The notes: generated by a model not told the origin, from the sequence alone. DNA of 64,000 nt from Paenibacillus protaetiae (GCF_004135365.1 NZ_CP035492.1:1116001-1180000), one strand, 5' to 3'. Positions 24,165-33,050 are shown, counted from the stretch's first letter. Numbers and translations are program-made.

Positions 24165-25325
24165 GTGTCTATACATCTTGGGGAATCCAAAGGAAAAATT
24201 AATGTTTTACAGCTATTTATGATTTTCGCCCTGATGAACGGGCTGTTTGACCATGTCATTATTAACCCGATGCTGCTAGATGCTTCCGGACGCGATGCAT
24301 GGATCGCCGTATTGGTTACAGGCTTTTTCTTTGTCCTGTGGTCTTTTTTAATCGTATGGTTTATGCGAAGAACCGGGCAGCGCAAATGGCAAGAATGGTT
24401 GTCTACTACTACGCATCCTGTGGTGTCATGGATATTCATCGTACCGTTATGTGCCATTTTGTACTGCATCGGCGGTACGACGGTCATAAATACAGTGAAA
24501 TGGAACATAACCAACTATTTGCCTGCAACATCCGGATTCGCCTTATCGATTGCGCTTATTGCCATCTGTTTTGTGCTTGCTTTTTGGGGAATACGGGTAA
24601 TTGCGATATCCGGGGGAATTTTGCTGCCAATCGTTACGATGCTCGGCATATTCGTCAGCACCTTTAACACGCCGGAGAAGGATCACCGGTTATTGAAGCC
24701 GATACTCGAGCACGGCTGGGGACCTGTTGCTGACGGCATTCTGTATGCTGCCGGGGGATACGTCGAAATTATATTGGTCGTACTGCTGCAGCACCGCGTC
24801 TCGTCTAAGCTAAAGGTGTGGCAAATGCTGATTTTCGCCTTATTTACAATCGTCATCATGCTTGGTCCAATTACGGGAGCCATTATGGAATTTGGCCCGG
24901 TTGAGGCTTCCGAGCAAATGATTTCGCCTTACGAGCAGTGGCGTCTTGTCCGAATCGGGCAATATATCGAGCATGTCGATTTCTTCTCCATCTTCCAGTG
25001 GCTCTCGGGCGCTTGTGTACGGATAAGCGTTGCCGCTTATTTAATTGTCGATATTTTGCCGCTCACCAAAAAAAATTACCGTCTATGGGGCATCGCCCTT
25101 ATTATGGTGAGCTACATCGTCACCTCCATGCTTCCGATTAACGATTATAAGTTTTATCTATGGATGCTGCATTTCTATATGCCCGTATCTTTTGTGCTCT
25201 TATTTGGAATGTCGCTCGTGTGGATGGGGATCGCGCTATTCACCAAGCCATTACGAAAGGATGATAACAACAATGGCCAACGACAAAATAGTATGGTCGG
25301 AGCAGCTGATAAGGGAAACCTATAA
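24165..25325 (+). CDS. Germinant receptor B subunit (GerB family, locus 1)
   Basis: The 386-residue inner-membrane protein belongs to the GerAB/GerBB group of APC-fold transporters, whose pocket binds the nutrient germinant in spores. About ten hydrophobic segments are seen. Translation starts at GTG 24165 after AAAGGAG. Its C-terminus overlaps the A-subunit gene by 53 bases, and the locus runs B-A-C. The opening segment (NVLQLFMIFALMNGLF) differs clearly from the other three B subunits here, so this locus is the most divergent of the four. Confidence 0.85.
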   Translation: MSIHLGESKGKINVLQLFMIFALMNGLFDHVIINPMLLDASGRDAWIAVLVTGFFFVLWSFLIVWFMRRTGQRKWQEWLSTTTHPVVSWIFIVPLCAILYCIGGTTVINTVKWNITNYLPATSGFALSIALIAICFVLAFWGIRVIAISGGILLPIVTMLGIFVSTFNTPEKDHRLLKPILEHGWGPVADGILYAAGGYVEIILVVLLQHRVSSKLKVWQMLIFALFTIVIMLGPITGAIMEFGPVEASEQMISPYEQWRLVRIGQYIEHVDFFSIFQWLSGACVRISVAAYLIVDILPLTKKNYRLWGIALIMVSYIVTSMLPINDYKFYLWMLHFYMPVSFVLLFGMSLVWMGIALFTKPLRKDDNNNGQRQNSMVGAADKGNL

Positions 25326-26730
25326 AGAATCTTCCGATGTCATTATCGAAACATGCCGTTATGGAACAAACGGCGAGGATGCCGTCGTGTTGTTTTATGC
25401 TAACGGGTTATGCGACTCTAACGAAATCCGTAAAGTGGTTCAGCCGGAGCTTGCCCTTCATTTCGAGCAGAACGCAGGTGATAAGCTGTCGTTTAATTCG
25501 CTTGTGACCATGCTGACGCTTGCTCCGTTTGAAGAGAACTCTATGGGCGCTGTCGACCAGTTTTTGTTTGCCGGCGATTTGATACTTTTTTTCGTCAAAG
25601 AAAAAGCGCTTTACCATATGAGCATCAACAAACGTCCACAGCGGTCTCCGTCGGAATCCGCTACAGAAATCTCAATCCGCGGGCCAAAGGACGGCTTTAT
25701 CGAGGATGCGGTTACGAACGTTGCGATCATCCGGAAACGGATGCGTACCAATTCGCTTCATGTCAAAGCGTTTACAATCGGCACAAGGACACAAACTACA
25801 TTGTCACTGTTGTATTTAGCGGATGTGATCAATCCTAAAATATTGGATGAAGTCACGAAAAAACTCAACTCGATCGACCGTGACGGCATCTATACGATTG
25901 ATCAGCTTGACGAAGTGCTGACTGGTTCCAAAATTAAAATTTTACCGCTGCTGGAGTATACCGGCAGGCCGGATTTTGCTGTAAATGCGCTGCTCTCCGG
26001 CCGGTTTATTATTGTGTTGGACGGCAATCCGATGGTAGTCATTGGGCCTGCCGGGCTTACGCTTATATTGAAATCGCCGGAAGACATTCATTTCAACTAC
26101 TCGTATGTAACATTCGCCCGCCTCATTCGCGGGATCAGCTTGTTTTTCGCCATCTTTTTGCCGGGCATCTGGGTCGCGCTGATGGCTTTCCATCAGGACC
26201 AGATTCCGTTCCGCATTATGGCGACCGTTGCGATTTCGAGGCTGGGTCTTCCCTTCTCCTCACAAATCGAAATGTTTATTTTGCTCATGCTGCTTGAGAT
26301 TTTCCGCGAAGCAGGCATACGGCTGCCTAACGCCATCGGGCAAACGCTAACCTCTATCGGCGGCCTTATTATTGGCGACGCGGCCATTCGCGCCGGGCTG
26401 GTATCGCCGTCTGTCGTCGTTATCGGCGCAATTACGGCGGTATCCGGCGTAACGCTGGTAAACCAGTCGTTAAGCTCGGTGGTGAGCATTATGCGTTTAT
26501 TCTTTTTTATATTAGGCTGTTACCTCGGACTATACGGCGTCATCTTAGGAATTGTGCTGTTTATTTCCTATTTGGCCAGCCAAAAATCGTTTGGCGTCAG
26601 CTATCTTGCTCCGTTATCCCCATTCCGGTTCAAGGATGCGATAGCTTCATTCATGCGGTTGCCGTGGTTTATGATGAAAAAAAGGCCAAGCGGCATGATG
26701 CCTCAGGATAAAGACCGGTTAAGGAGTTGA
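25273..26730 (+). CDS. Germinant receptor A subunit (GerA family, locus 1)
   Basis: The 485-residue protein has a cytosolic N-terminal half of two subdomains, with the family motif RGPKDGF at about 136-142, and a membrane half starting near residue 285. A subunits form the receptor core with B and C in the spore inner membrane. ATG 25273 is chosen because it follows AAAGGA at 11 bases; ATG 25261 abuts that site. Compared with the other A subunits here it has IIRKRM for LIRRRI and PFSSQIEMFILLMLLEIF for the usual PFP-x-x-VE-x-x-(I/L)ME segment, so it belongs to a separate branch. Confidence 0.9.
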   Translation: MANDKIVWSEQLIRETYKESSDVIIETCRYGTNGEDAVVLFYANGLCDSNEIRKVVQPELALHFEQNAGDKLSFNSLVTMLTLAPFEENSMGAVDQFLFAGDLILFFVKEKALYHMSINKRPQRSPSESATEISIRGPKDGFIEDAVTNVAIIRKRMRTNSLHVKAFTIGTRTQTTLSLLYLADVINPKILDEVTKKLNSIDRDGIYTIDQLDEVLTGSKIKILPLLEYTGRPDFAVNALLSGRFIIVLDGNPMVVIGPAGLTLILKSPEDIHFNYSYVTFARLIRGISLFFAIFLPGIWVALMAFHQDQIPFRIMATVAISRLGLPFSSQIEMFILLMLLEIFREAGIRLPNAIGQTLTSIGGLIIGDAAIRAGLVSPSVVVIGAITAVSGVTLVNQSLSSVVSIMRLFFFILGCYLGLYGVILGIVLFISYLASQKSFGVSYLAPLSPFRFKDAIASFMRLPWFMMKKRPSGMMPQDKDRLRS

Positions 26731-26734
26731 AAGC

Positions 26735-27904
26735 ATGACGGTTCGCCTTCGGAATATCGGGATATGCTTCATATTGGCTTCGCTGCTCCTGCTGCCCGGA
26801 TGCGGGAACTCGCGCGACATTCAAAACTTGGCTTATGTGACCGCGCTTGGGATGGATTATGTGAACGGCAAATATATGTCTTACGTTCAGGTGCTGAACT
26901 TTACGAATATCGCCAAATCCGAAAACGTGGAGCTCGGCAAAAAAATTCCGATCTGGATTGGCGCCGCCGACGGAGAAACCGTATCCGGATCACTGGCGGA
27001 TATCACCACAACTTCGCAAATTCCGTTGTTCTGGGGACATCTTAAAGTCATCGTCGTGACAGAAAATATGATCAAACATGGCCTGAGGGATATCTATAGT
27101 ACGTTGAACCGGGGCCGAGATGTCCGTTACAATATTTTGGTTTACGGCACAAAAGAAGACATTCCGAAACTGCTGACGCAAACGTCGTTGTTTAACTTAT
27201 CACCACTCGATACGATTTTGTTTACAGGCGCACAGCTCGGCAGCCAAAAAACATATTTGCTGCCGCTCAAAGGGCATCGCGGCATTTCGAATATGAATGA
27301 AACCGGAAATCCCGGTTACTTGCCGTCCATTTCGCTCTCGCCCGAGAATTGGAGCGAAGATAAGAAATCGAAAGACATGTTTCAAATTTCAGGCGCATAT
27401 TTTTTCACCAAAACCAAGTATAAAAACTGGATGAGCCTGGGCGATTTGAAAGGAATACGCTGGATGAACCGCCACTTGGAGCAAACCCCGCTTCAAGTAC
27501 CCGCAGAAGGCCAATACAAAGCTGTATTGACCGTTGTTAATCCGCGTTCGAAAATAAAACCGATCGTAAAAGGCAGTGATGTGCAATTCGACATCCATTT
27601 AGATGTGAAGAGCACTTTAACCGAGTTGGTTGAGGATGTGCCGTTTGGCCAGCTGGAGAAGGAAGCGGCGCAGGCGATTGAGAAGGAAATTAGAGAAACG
27701 TATAAGAAGGCGCTGTCGAAGGAATGCGATCCCTTCCAGCTGGGCGAAGCGCTGTACCGCCAAAATCCATCGTTATACAACAAACTGAGCGCAAACGGGG
27801 AGACGTTTTTCTTGCAGCCCGATTCCTTGCGTCATGTAATCGCCACTGTTCATATTACAACGGTAGGCAAATATAAAGGCCATGTTCAGCGTCAAGTCAA
27901 GTAG
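26735..27904 (+). CDS. Germinant receptor C subunit lipoprotein (GerC family, locus 1)
   Basis: The 389-residue lipoprotein has a signal peptide ending L-L-P-G-C (Cys23) and is anchored outside the spore inner membrane. The rest fits the three-domain GerC fold, and it follows the A gene by four bases. Loci 2 to 4 have Trp after the lipidated Cys (CWN, CWD, CWS); here it is Gly (CGN), again marking this locus as divergent. A strong terminator follows. Confidence 0.88.
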   Translation: MTVRLRNIGICFILASLLLLPGCGNSRDIQNLAYVTALGMDYVNGKYMSYVQVLNFTNIAKSENVELGKKIPIWIGAADGETVSGSLADITTTSQIPLFWGHLKVIVVTENMIKHGLRDIYSTLNRGRDVRYNILVYGTKEDIPKLLTQTSLFNLSPLDTILFTGAQLGSQKTYLLPLKGHRGISNMNETGNPGYLPSISLSPENWSEDKKSKDMFQISGAYFFTKTKYKNWMSLGDLKGIRWMNRHLEQTPLQVPAEGQYKAVLTVVNPRSKIKPIVKGSDVQFDIHLDVKSTLTELVEDVPFGQLEKEAAQAIEKEIRETYKKALSKECDPFQLGEALYRQNPSLYNKLSANGETFFLQPDSLRHVIATVHITTVGKYKGHVQRQVK

Positions 27905-27907
27905 GCA

Positions 27908-27955
27908 AGAGAAAGAGGGAGAAGCCGCAGCAAAGCAGCTTCTCCCTCTTCTCTT
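27908..27955. terminator. Bidirectional terminator after receptor locus 1
   Basis: AGAGAAAGAGGGAGAAGC and GCTTCTCCCTCTTCTCT form a long stem between the convergent gerC and NlpC/P60 genes. Confidence 0.85.
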
Positions 27956-27965
27956 GTGCGCTTTG

Positions 27966-28586
27966 TTAATGGGCCGGACCGCCAAACAAAAAGCGGTATT
28001 CCCAAAATGTGCCCTGCAAATTTTCGATATGCACGCCGCCGGAAGCGGTCGAGTACGTATCCAGCATTTTACCGTTGCCCAAATAAATGCCGTCATGCGT
28101 AATCGGCTGCTTGGCCTTATCGAGGCCGGCGTAATCTTCTTTTTTGCCGCCGTGATGCGCCATAAAAAACACGATATCGCCTTCCTTCAATTGATCCAGA
28201 TTCGTTGTGGCGCCTCCCTGCTTCCGGACATATTCGCCTTGCGCCCTTGAATCCGAAGGCAAAGTAATGCCGTAACCTTCTTTAAATGCCTGCCTTACAA
28301 AATCCGAGCAATCAAATGTATCGGTTGTACTGCGGTTTGATCCAAATTCATAAGGCGTTCCAATGTATTTCAACCCGGCTTTGACAGCAGGATCCGTATA
28401 CGGAGACGATTGCAAAGGGGTAACCGTATTGCCGCCATCCGCTTCGTAGGGATGCACCGAAAGGCTGTTGGATGAATAGCCGCTGGCAGCCCCGGGCGGC
28501 TGATTATGATCAGGTGCAGGTTGATCGGACGCACAGCCGGCTGTCAGCAGCAAACCTGCAAGCAGCAGCATCTTAGTCGTTGGCAT
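27966..28586 (-). CDS. NlpC/P60-family lipoprotein (probable peptidoglycan endopeptidase)
   Basis: The 206-residue protein has a lipobox LTAGC (Cys18), a Pro/Ser-rich linker to about 60 and an NlpC/P60 domain. The catalytic Cys93 lies in DCSDFV, His164 in THDGIYLG, and a third polar residue is probably His186. Such enzymes cut D-gamma-glutamyl-meso-diaminopimelate bonds in peptidoglycan outside the membrane. AAGGAG precedes the ATG. It diverges from the cupin gene and lies next to a germinant receptor, but a role in germination is not shown. Confidence 0.88.
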   Translation of the reverse strand: MPTTKMLLLAGLLLTAGCASDQPAPDHNQPPGAASGYSSNSLSVHPYEADGGNTVTPLQSSPYTDPAVKAGLKYIGTPYEFGSNRSTTDTFDCSDFVRQAFKEGYGITLPSDSRAQGEYVRKQGGATTNLDQLKEGDIVFFMAHHGGKKEDYAGLDKAKQPITHDGIYLGNGKMLDTYSTASGGVHIENLQGTFWEYRFLFGGPAH

Positions 28587-28768
28587 CGTTAAGCTCCTTC
28601 AAGTTGGACTTGCAGCCGAATCCTCGCCTGCATCATGCTGTTAGGATGAACCAACGGCTTTCGTCTCATGCAGCCGATCATGCGATTCGTCTGAAATCCG
28701 TCAGTACCCATCCGGATGAACTGGGCATACAATGCATAAACGATGATCCTTACGAAGGAGGAACAACA

Positions 28769-29455
28769 GTGATTGATCCGATATTGCAATCGCCCGATTT
28801 AAAGCTAAGCGGGGATTCCAACGACACGGTTGCTTATAAACGCGATTCGATGAACTATATCACCCAGCTGTTTGGCGAGCAGCTGCCCGCGATACGGAAC
28901 GGCTTCTTTAATGTGCATTTAAATAAAAATATTATTGTACAGCCGCATTGGCATACGAATGTGACGGAAATGGTCATTCTGCTGCATGGCGAAGCGGTAA
29001 CGACGGTATTTAACCCCTTTACCCAAAAGCTGATGGCTTACCGGCTGAAACCCGGCCAGGCGTCTATTTTTCCAAAAGGCTGGTTTCACTGGATCGTAGC
29101 GCTGGCTGATCATACCCATTTGCTTACGATATTTGATGAACCTACGCCGGATATCGTATACGGATCGGACTTTTTGCGGTTTTTGCCGGAGCATATTGTC
29201 CATTTGGCTTATTGCGTCAACGAAGCGGATTATGCCAAAGCAGTTGCGCCCATTCAGGAATCGGTTATTTTAGGGCCTCCTCCCGGCTGCGAAGGAAAAG
29301 GCAAAACAGCGGCAGAACCTGCTGTAAATCATGCTGCTTTCCCTAATACAGCAAACGGATGGCAGCAGCCGATATGGTCGACTCCGCAAGCCAACTGGCA
29401 GCAGCGTACGCCTGAATTTCCCGGCCAGCTTGGTTTCGGCTGGTTTAACGGGTAA
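28769..29455 (+). CDS. Cupin-domain protein (germin-like, metal-binding)
   Basis: The 228-residue protein starts at GTG 28769, seven bases after AAGGAGG. A single cupin domain is clear: motif 1 HWHTNVTEMVILLHGEA supplies two His and a Glu, and motif 2 PKGWFHWIV supplies the third His. A Trp/Pro/Asn-rich tail (about 190-228) is low in complexity. Germin-like cupins in Bacillales include oxalate decarboxylases and spore-coat proteins, but this protein has one cupin, not two. Activity is unknown. The 182 bases between it and the divergent lipoprotein gene hold both promoters. Confidence 0.82.
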   Translation: MIDPILQSPDLKLSGDSNDTVAYKRDSMNYITQLFGEQLPAIRNGFFNVHLNKNIIVQPHWHTNVTEMVILLHGEAVTTVFNPFTQKLMAYRLKPGQASIFPKGWFHWIVALADHTHLLTIFDEPTPDIVYGSDFLRFLPEHIVHLAYCVNEADYAKAVAPIQESVILGPPPGCEGKGKTAAEPAVNHAAFPNTANGWQQPIWSTPQANWQQRTPEFPGQLGFGWFNG

Positions 29456-29470
29456 CTGGAGCAGCACGAC

Positions 29471-29521
29471 AAAAGAACAGCGAGCTGATCAAAAGGGATT
29501 TGATTAGCTCGCTGTTCTTTT
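29471..29521. terminator. Bidirectional terminator after the cupin gene
   Basis: AAAAGAACAGCGAGCTGATC and its near complement ending CTCGCTGTTCTTT make a 20-bp stem with A/T runs at both ends, serving the convergent cupin and IF-3-like genes. Confidence 0.9.
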
Positions 29522-29570
29522 TCTGCTGACGAAGCTGACGAAGTTAGATGCTTTGCACACATTTGCTTAA

Positions 29571-30062
29571 TCAAAGCGGCAAGAGCTTTACTGTAACTTG
29601 CTTGCCGCTTATTTGGATGCCGGTTTCCTTGCGGCCAGCTTGGGCCAAATCCGCAACCAGCTGTTCCAGCAGCTTGCGGGCAGGCTCCCCTTCCTTTTTC
29701 CCTTGAAGGCGGATAACCGGCTGTACGGCATTGCCGGACTGCAACAGCTTTTGCATTTGTGCCTTTTTGGTATCATAGTCATGTTCTTCGATGTAAGGTG
29801 TAAGGCGGATTTCCTTCACTTTAACGTCTCCCGCCCGATGCCGCTCTTCCCGCTTCTGCTGTGAAGCCTCTTGCTTCGCCATGCCGCGGAGGACAAGCTT
29901 GCATGGCGGGGGGCTGCTGAACAACGAGGTACAAACCAGATCCGCTTTGTGTGATTGGGCCATAGCAAGCGCATCCGCTGTCGGCATAATGCCGAGGTCT
30001 TCCCCTTCCAATCCGGTAAGCTGCACCTCTTTTGCTTTTATTTTATTATTCATCATTAACAT
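29571..30062 (-). CDS. Divergent translation initiation factor IF-3 paralogue
   Basis: The 163-residue protein has both IF-3 domains. The N-domain reads NKIKAKEVQLTGLEGEDLGI with the ALAMA and PPPC positions kept. The C-domain opens with VKEIRLTPYIEEHDYDTK, the classic ribosome-binding strand. It differs from housekeeping IF-3: the usual KPPVCRIMDYGKF region is PPPCKLVLRGMAK, and the C-domain is shortened. It lies outside the usual infC-rpmI-rplT operon, so it is most likely a second copy used under special conditions, perhaps as a ribosome-associated factor. The start has GGAGGG seven bases upstream. Confidence 0.82.
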   Translation of the reverse strand: MLMMNNKIKAKEVQLTGLEGEDLGIMPTADALAMAQSHKADLVCTSLFSSPPPCKLVLRGMAKQEASQQKREERHRAGDVKVKEIRLTPYIEEHDYDTKKAQMQKLLQSGNAVQPVIRLQGKKEGEPARKLLEQLVADLAQAGRKETGIQISGKQVTVKLLPL

Positions 30063-30126
30063 CTGATTCCCTCCGGCTCTTTGATCGCATCGACTACGAT
30101 CGGTTTTTTAATATTTTGTAAAGAAG

Positions 30127-30155
30127 TTGTATTGCACAACTTGTTCTTGTACAAT
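30127..30155 (+). promoter_or_regulatory. Sigma-A-like promoter for the acyltransferase gene
   Basis: TTGTAT (30127-30132), 17 bases, TACAAT (30150-30155). Transcription would start near 30162, downstream of the ATG at 30081, which argues against that ATG as the start. Confidence 0.6.
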
Positions 30156-30209
30156 TATGGACTAACCCCTGATCAAATACCATTTGCTGGTAAAAAGGAG
30201 GAGAATACA

Positions 30210-31412
30210 CTGATCGAAACAAACCGGAAATCGGCGCTCCCTGCCGCGAATGCCAAACCGGAAAGGCTTTCCGAGCTGTCTGTTTTGCGCGGGTTCGCGA
30301 TTATCGGCGTGCTGTCTGTTCATGCAACGTCGCTGGCGACCGTCAATATGGCGCAGAGCCAGCTGTACTGGGTTTACAATTTCTTAAACATTTTTATGAA
30401 GTTCGGCACGACAACTTTTATTTTTTTAAGCAGTTTTGTATTGTTTTACAACTATTATAACCGGCCGGTTACCCGTGAGGTAATCCGCTCATTTTACCGG
30501 AAACGGCTGCTTTATATTATTTTGCCTTATGTACTGTTCTCGCTGTTTTATTTCGCTTATCAGCACGTCCATTACTACGCCGCGCGTTCCTGGCCGGACA
30601 CATGGCATGCGCTCGTTATGCAGCTGCTGCAAGGGAAAGCTTATTACCATCTTTATTTTATTTTTATTAATGTGCAATTTTATGTGCTGTTCCCTTTTGT
30701 GCTGCTGTTGTTTCAGAAAGCCAAAAAACTGGCAGCGTGGGCAGTGCCGATCGGTTTTGCGGTCGAGTGGGCATTCGTATGGTTTAACCGGCTGCATCCG
30801 CTGCAAAATAAAGGGAGCTGGTCGCTTTCTTATTTCTCCTATTTTATGCTGGGCGCTTGCATCGGCATTTATTATCCAAAGCTGAAAGGCTGGCTGTCCT
30901 TCCGGATCTCCCGGCCGCATCCGCTGCAAATCGCGGGCTGGATATTGCTTTGGGCCGTTTGGCTTGCGGCCGGTCTCGCACATGTTTATATATGGCATCA
31001 AGCAAGGCTGCATGGTACGGTTTACGCTTCGCTGCTGTATGAACTGCTTTGGAATGTGCATACGATTGCTTGCACGCTCGTCTTGTTCCAACTGTCCAGC
31101 TGGCTGTACCGGACAAGACCGCTGCTTGCCCGCAGCTTCACCTCGCTTGGCTCCGTTTCTTTCGGCGTATATTTGATTCATCCGATTGTGCTTACCATCT
31201 ATTGGAACTATGCGCCGCAGCATGGCGGCAGCACGATGTTCCATGCGCTGTACGCCGGCGGTTTCCTTGCGGCTTTGGCCGTCTCCTGGCTAATCGTTGC
31301 ATCGGCAACGCGTTTCCTTCCGTTTGCCTGGGTGCTGTTCGGACAAGCCCCGCGCCGCCGTACGGCGCTGGAGCCGGAACCGGGGAGCGGGCTTTATACC
31401 GGAACCGGATAA
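30210..31412 (+). CDS. Acyltransferase-3 family membrane protein, probable CTG start
   Basis: The 400-residue protein with about ten transmembrane segments belongs to the OafA/YrhL-type acyltransferases that O-acylate cell-surface sugars or polymers. The N-terminal RGFAIIGVLSVHA carries the conserved Arg and His, and SFGVYLIHP marks the last third. A perfect AAGGAGG (30195-30201) sits eight bases before CTG 30210, and no in-frame ATG, GTG or TTG lies between the promoter and that codon, so a CTG start is the best reading. A paralogue lies at 49248-50297. Confidence 0.83.
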   Translation: MIETNRKSALPAANAKPERLSELSVLRGFAIIGVLSVHATSLATVNMAQSQLYWVYNFLNIFMKFGTTTFIFLSSFVLFYNYYNRPVTREVIRSFYRKRLLYIILPYVLFSLFYFAYQHVHYYAARSWPDTWHALVMQLLQGKAYYHLYFIFINVQFYVLFPFVLLLFQKAKKLAAWAVPIGFAVEWAFVWFNRLHPLQNKGSWSLSYFSYFMLGACIGIYYPKLKGWLSFRISRPHPLQIAGWILLWAVWLAAGLAHVYIWHQARLHGTVYASLLYELLWNVHTIACTLVLFQLSSWLYRTRPLLARSFTSLGSVSFGVYLIHPIVLTIYWNYAPQHGGSTMFHALYAGGFLAALAVSWLIVASATRFLPFAWVLFGQAPRRRTALEPEPGSGLYTGTG

Positions 31413-31418
31413 AAGCAG

Positions 31419-31451
31419 CCATACGCCCCCGTCCCTAAGACGGAGGCGTAT
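31419..31451. terminator. Hairpin between convergent genes
   Basis: CCATACGCCCCCGTC and GACGGAGGCGTATGG pair across a short loop; no strong T-run follows. Confidence 0.65.
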
Positions 31452-31460
31452 GGAAGGTCA

Positions 31461-32042
31461 TTATTGGACAGCAGCGCTGTTCCAGGTGGCTTCGATAAGC
31501 TGCTTGATTCTATCATCCGTTAATGTTAAATGGCGGTTGAGGTGGCCTTTCACTACATAGACGAAAGATCCGTAATGCATTTGAACCAATAGATGCGGAT
31601 CCATCTCGATAAACAGCTTGGCTTCGATTGCTTCCGCATACAATTGGCCGAGCGGGCCGCACCAGCCGCCTTCATACGCTTCGCGTTTCGACTCGTCATA
31701 AATATACGGGGAGAACGAATATTGCTCGATAAACTGGAAGCCTTCCGGATACCGGAGCGAAAGCCGGATCATATTCTCCCAAGCCCGCTCCAGCCGGGTG
31801 CGGATCGGCTCGTCAGTGTAAAAGCCGTTCAGCACCGTTTCCCCGTTAAACGTCACGATGGCTTTATACAGCTCATTAATGATCGCTTCTTTGCTTTCGA
31901 AGTAATGATAAATGCTTCCGGTTGAAACGCCGGATTTTTTGGCGATCAAAGCCATGGAAGTCGCCTGCAGCTCTTTTTCGATCAGCAGCGATAAGGTCGT
32001 TTGCAGAATCGCCTGCTGTACTTTGTTATATTTTTCAAACAT
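31461..32042 (-). CDS. TetR-family transcriptional regulator
   Basis: The 193-residue protein has a TetR helix-turn-helix near its N-terminus (MALIAKKSGVSTGSIYHYFESKEAII) and a helical ligand domain. I start at ATG 32042 because GGAGGT lies seven bases upstream; the open frame continues upstream but without a site. It follows the SDR gene on the same strand. A shared motif upstream of both genes suggests it regulates the SDR and itself. Confidence 0.88.
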   Translation of the reverse strand: MFEKYNKVQQAILQTTLSLLIEKELQATSMALIAKKSGVSTGSIYHYFESKEAIINELYKAIVTFNGETVLNGFYTDEPIRTRLERAWENMIRLSLRYPEGFQFIEQYSFSPYIYDESKREAYEGGWCGPLGQLYAEAIEAKLFIEMDPHLLVQMHYGSFVYVVKGHLNRHLTLTDDRIKQLIEATWNSAAVQ

Positions 32043-32090
32043 ATAGCTTACCTCCAACTGAACATCATCGCTCCAAAAACGGCGAAAAAA

Positions 32091-32110
32091 TCGAATGTTC
32101 ATTCCATTGT
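32091..32110 (-). promoter_or_regulatory. Putative TetR operator upstream of tetR
   Basis: The plus strand reads TCGAATGTTCATTCCATTGT. The same pattern, CGAA(C/T)GTTCATTC(C/T)A, occurs at 33029-33044 upstream of the SDR gene. Confidence 0.55.
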
Positions 32111-32163
32111 AGGAAACCTGTATGCCCTTGTCAAACCAATCCAACATATCTTCAACCGGCGGA

Positions 32164-32981
32164 TTACAGGTTTGCTTTCGCAATCGTCTCCAAATATTGT
32201 TCGATCGGCATCGAATTCCGCATCTTCATTAAAGCGTGTCCGGCGTCCCCGACCACATTACGGAACGTGTTGATTTCTCTGGTCGCCAATTTGTCAATAA
32301 CTTCAACAATTAATTGGGGATCATCCAGCTCCGACCGGTCCGCAGATTTCATCCGGTGTTTCACTTTGGCGATAAGCTCATCGTACACTTTAATTTTCTC
32401 GTCCGTATTCCATACCACTTTATCGGCAAATTGATTACCGGATGATCCGCCCTGTTCAACTAATCTCAGTTCAATATTAAACGGCTTCAGTTCGTAATAC
32501 AGCCCTTCGGTCAGCCCTTCCAGCGCAAATTTGGACATGTTGTACAACGAGCCAAGAGGCAGTGCAGTCGTAAGGCCCATAAAGGAACTGATATTGATGA
32601 ACATCCCCCGCCATTCTCCCGGAAATGCGGCAAAAATTTACGGATAACGTTAATCGGGCCGCGTGTATTAACCGCAAACTGCCAATCAATGTCATGCTCC
32701 TTCGCAAGCTCCAGCGGTCCGTACGTTCCCATGCCCGCATTATTCACGACGACATCGACTTTGCCGAATGCTTCAATCGCTTGGCGGACAGCTGCTTCTG
32801 TCTGCTTCACATCCGTTACATCATGCTGGAACAGACGGATATTCGGATATGCCGCCAGCTCCGTATCTAGTTCGGGCTTGCGCATCGTTGCCGCTACGTT
32901 CCATCCCTTTTTTGCAAAATGGATAGCCGTCAGTTTGCCTAATCCGGAGCTTGTGCCGGTAATAAATATCGTTTGAGCCAT
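32164..32981 (-). pseudogene. SDR oxidoreductase split by a one-base frameshift
   Basis: The N-terminal frame (32981 to about 32610) has ITGTSSGLG, NNAG and a normal start behind GGAGGA. It ends in CSSISVPLWAL after a G5 run. The rest, MFINISSFMGLTTALPLGSLYNMSKFALEG with the catalytic Ser and the Tyr/Lys of YNMSK, is in another frame and ends at 32164. One extra base in the run at 32605-32609 would restore a 272-residue classical SDR of the type often found under TetR control. Confidence 0.87.
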
Positions 32982-33028
32982 TTGAATTCCTCCAGTGGAT
33001 ATAAAATATTCCGTCCCATCATTTCGAC

Positions 33029-33050
33029 CGAACGTTCATTCTAATTATGG
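33029..33050 (-). promoter_or_regulatory. Putative TetR operator upstream of the SDR gene
   Basis: CGAACGTTCATTCTAATTAT (33029-33048) contains the palindrome GAACGTTC and matches the motif at 32091. It lies about 50 bases before the SDR start codon. Confidence 0.55.
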
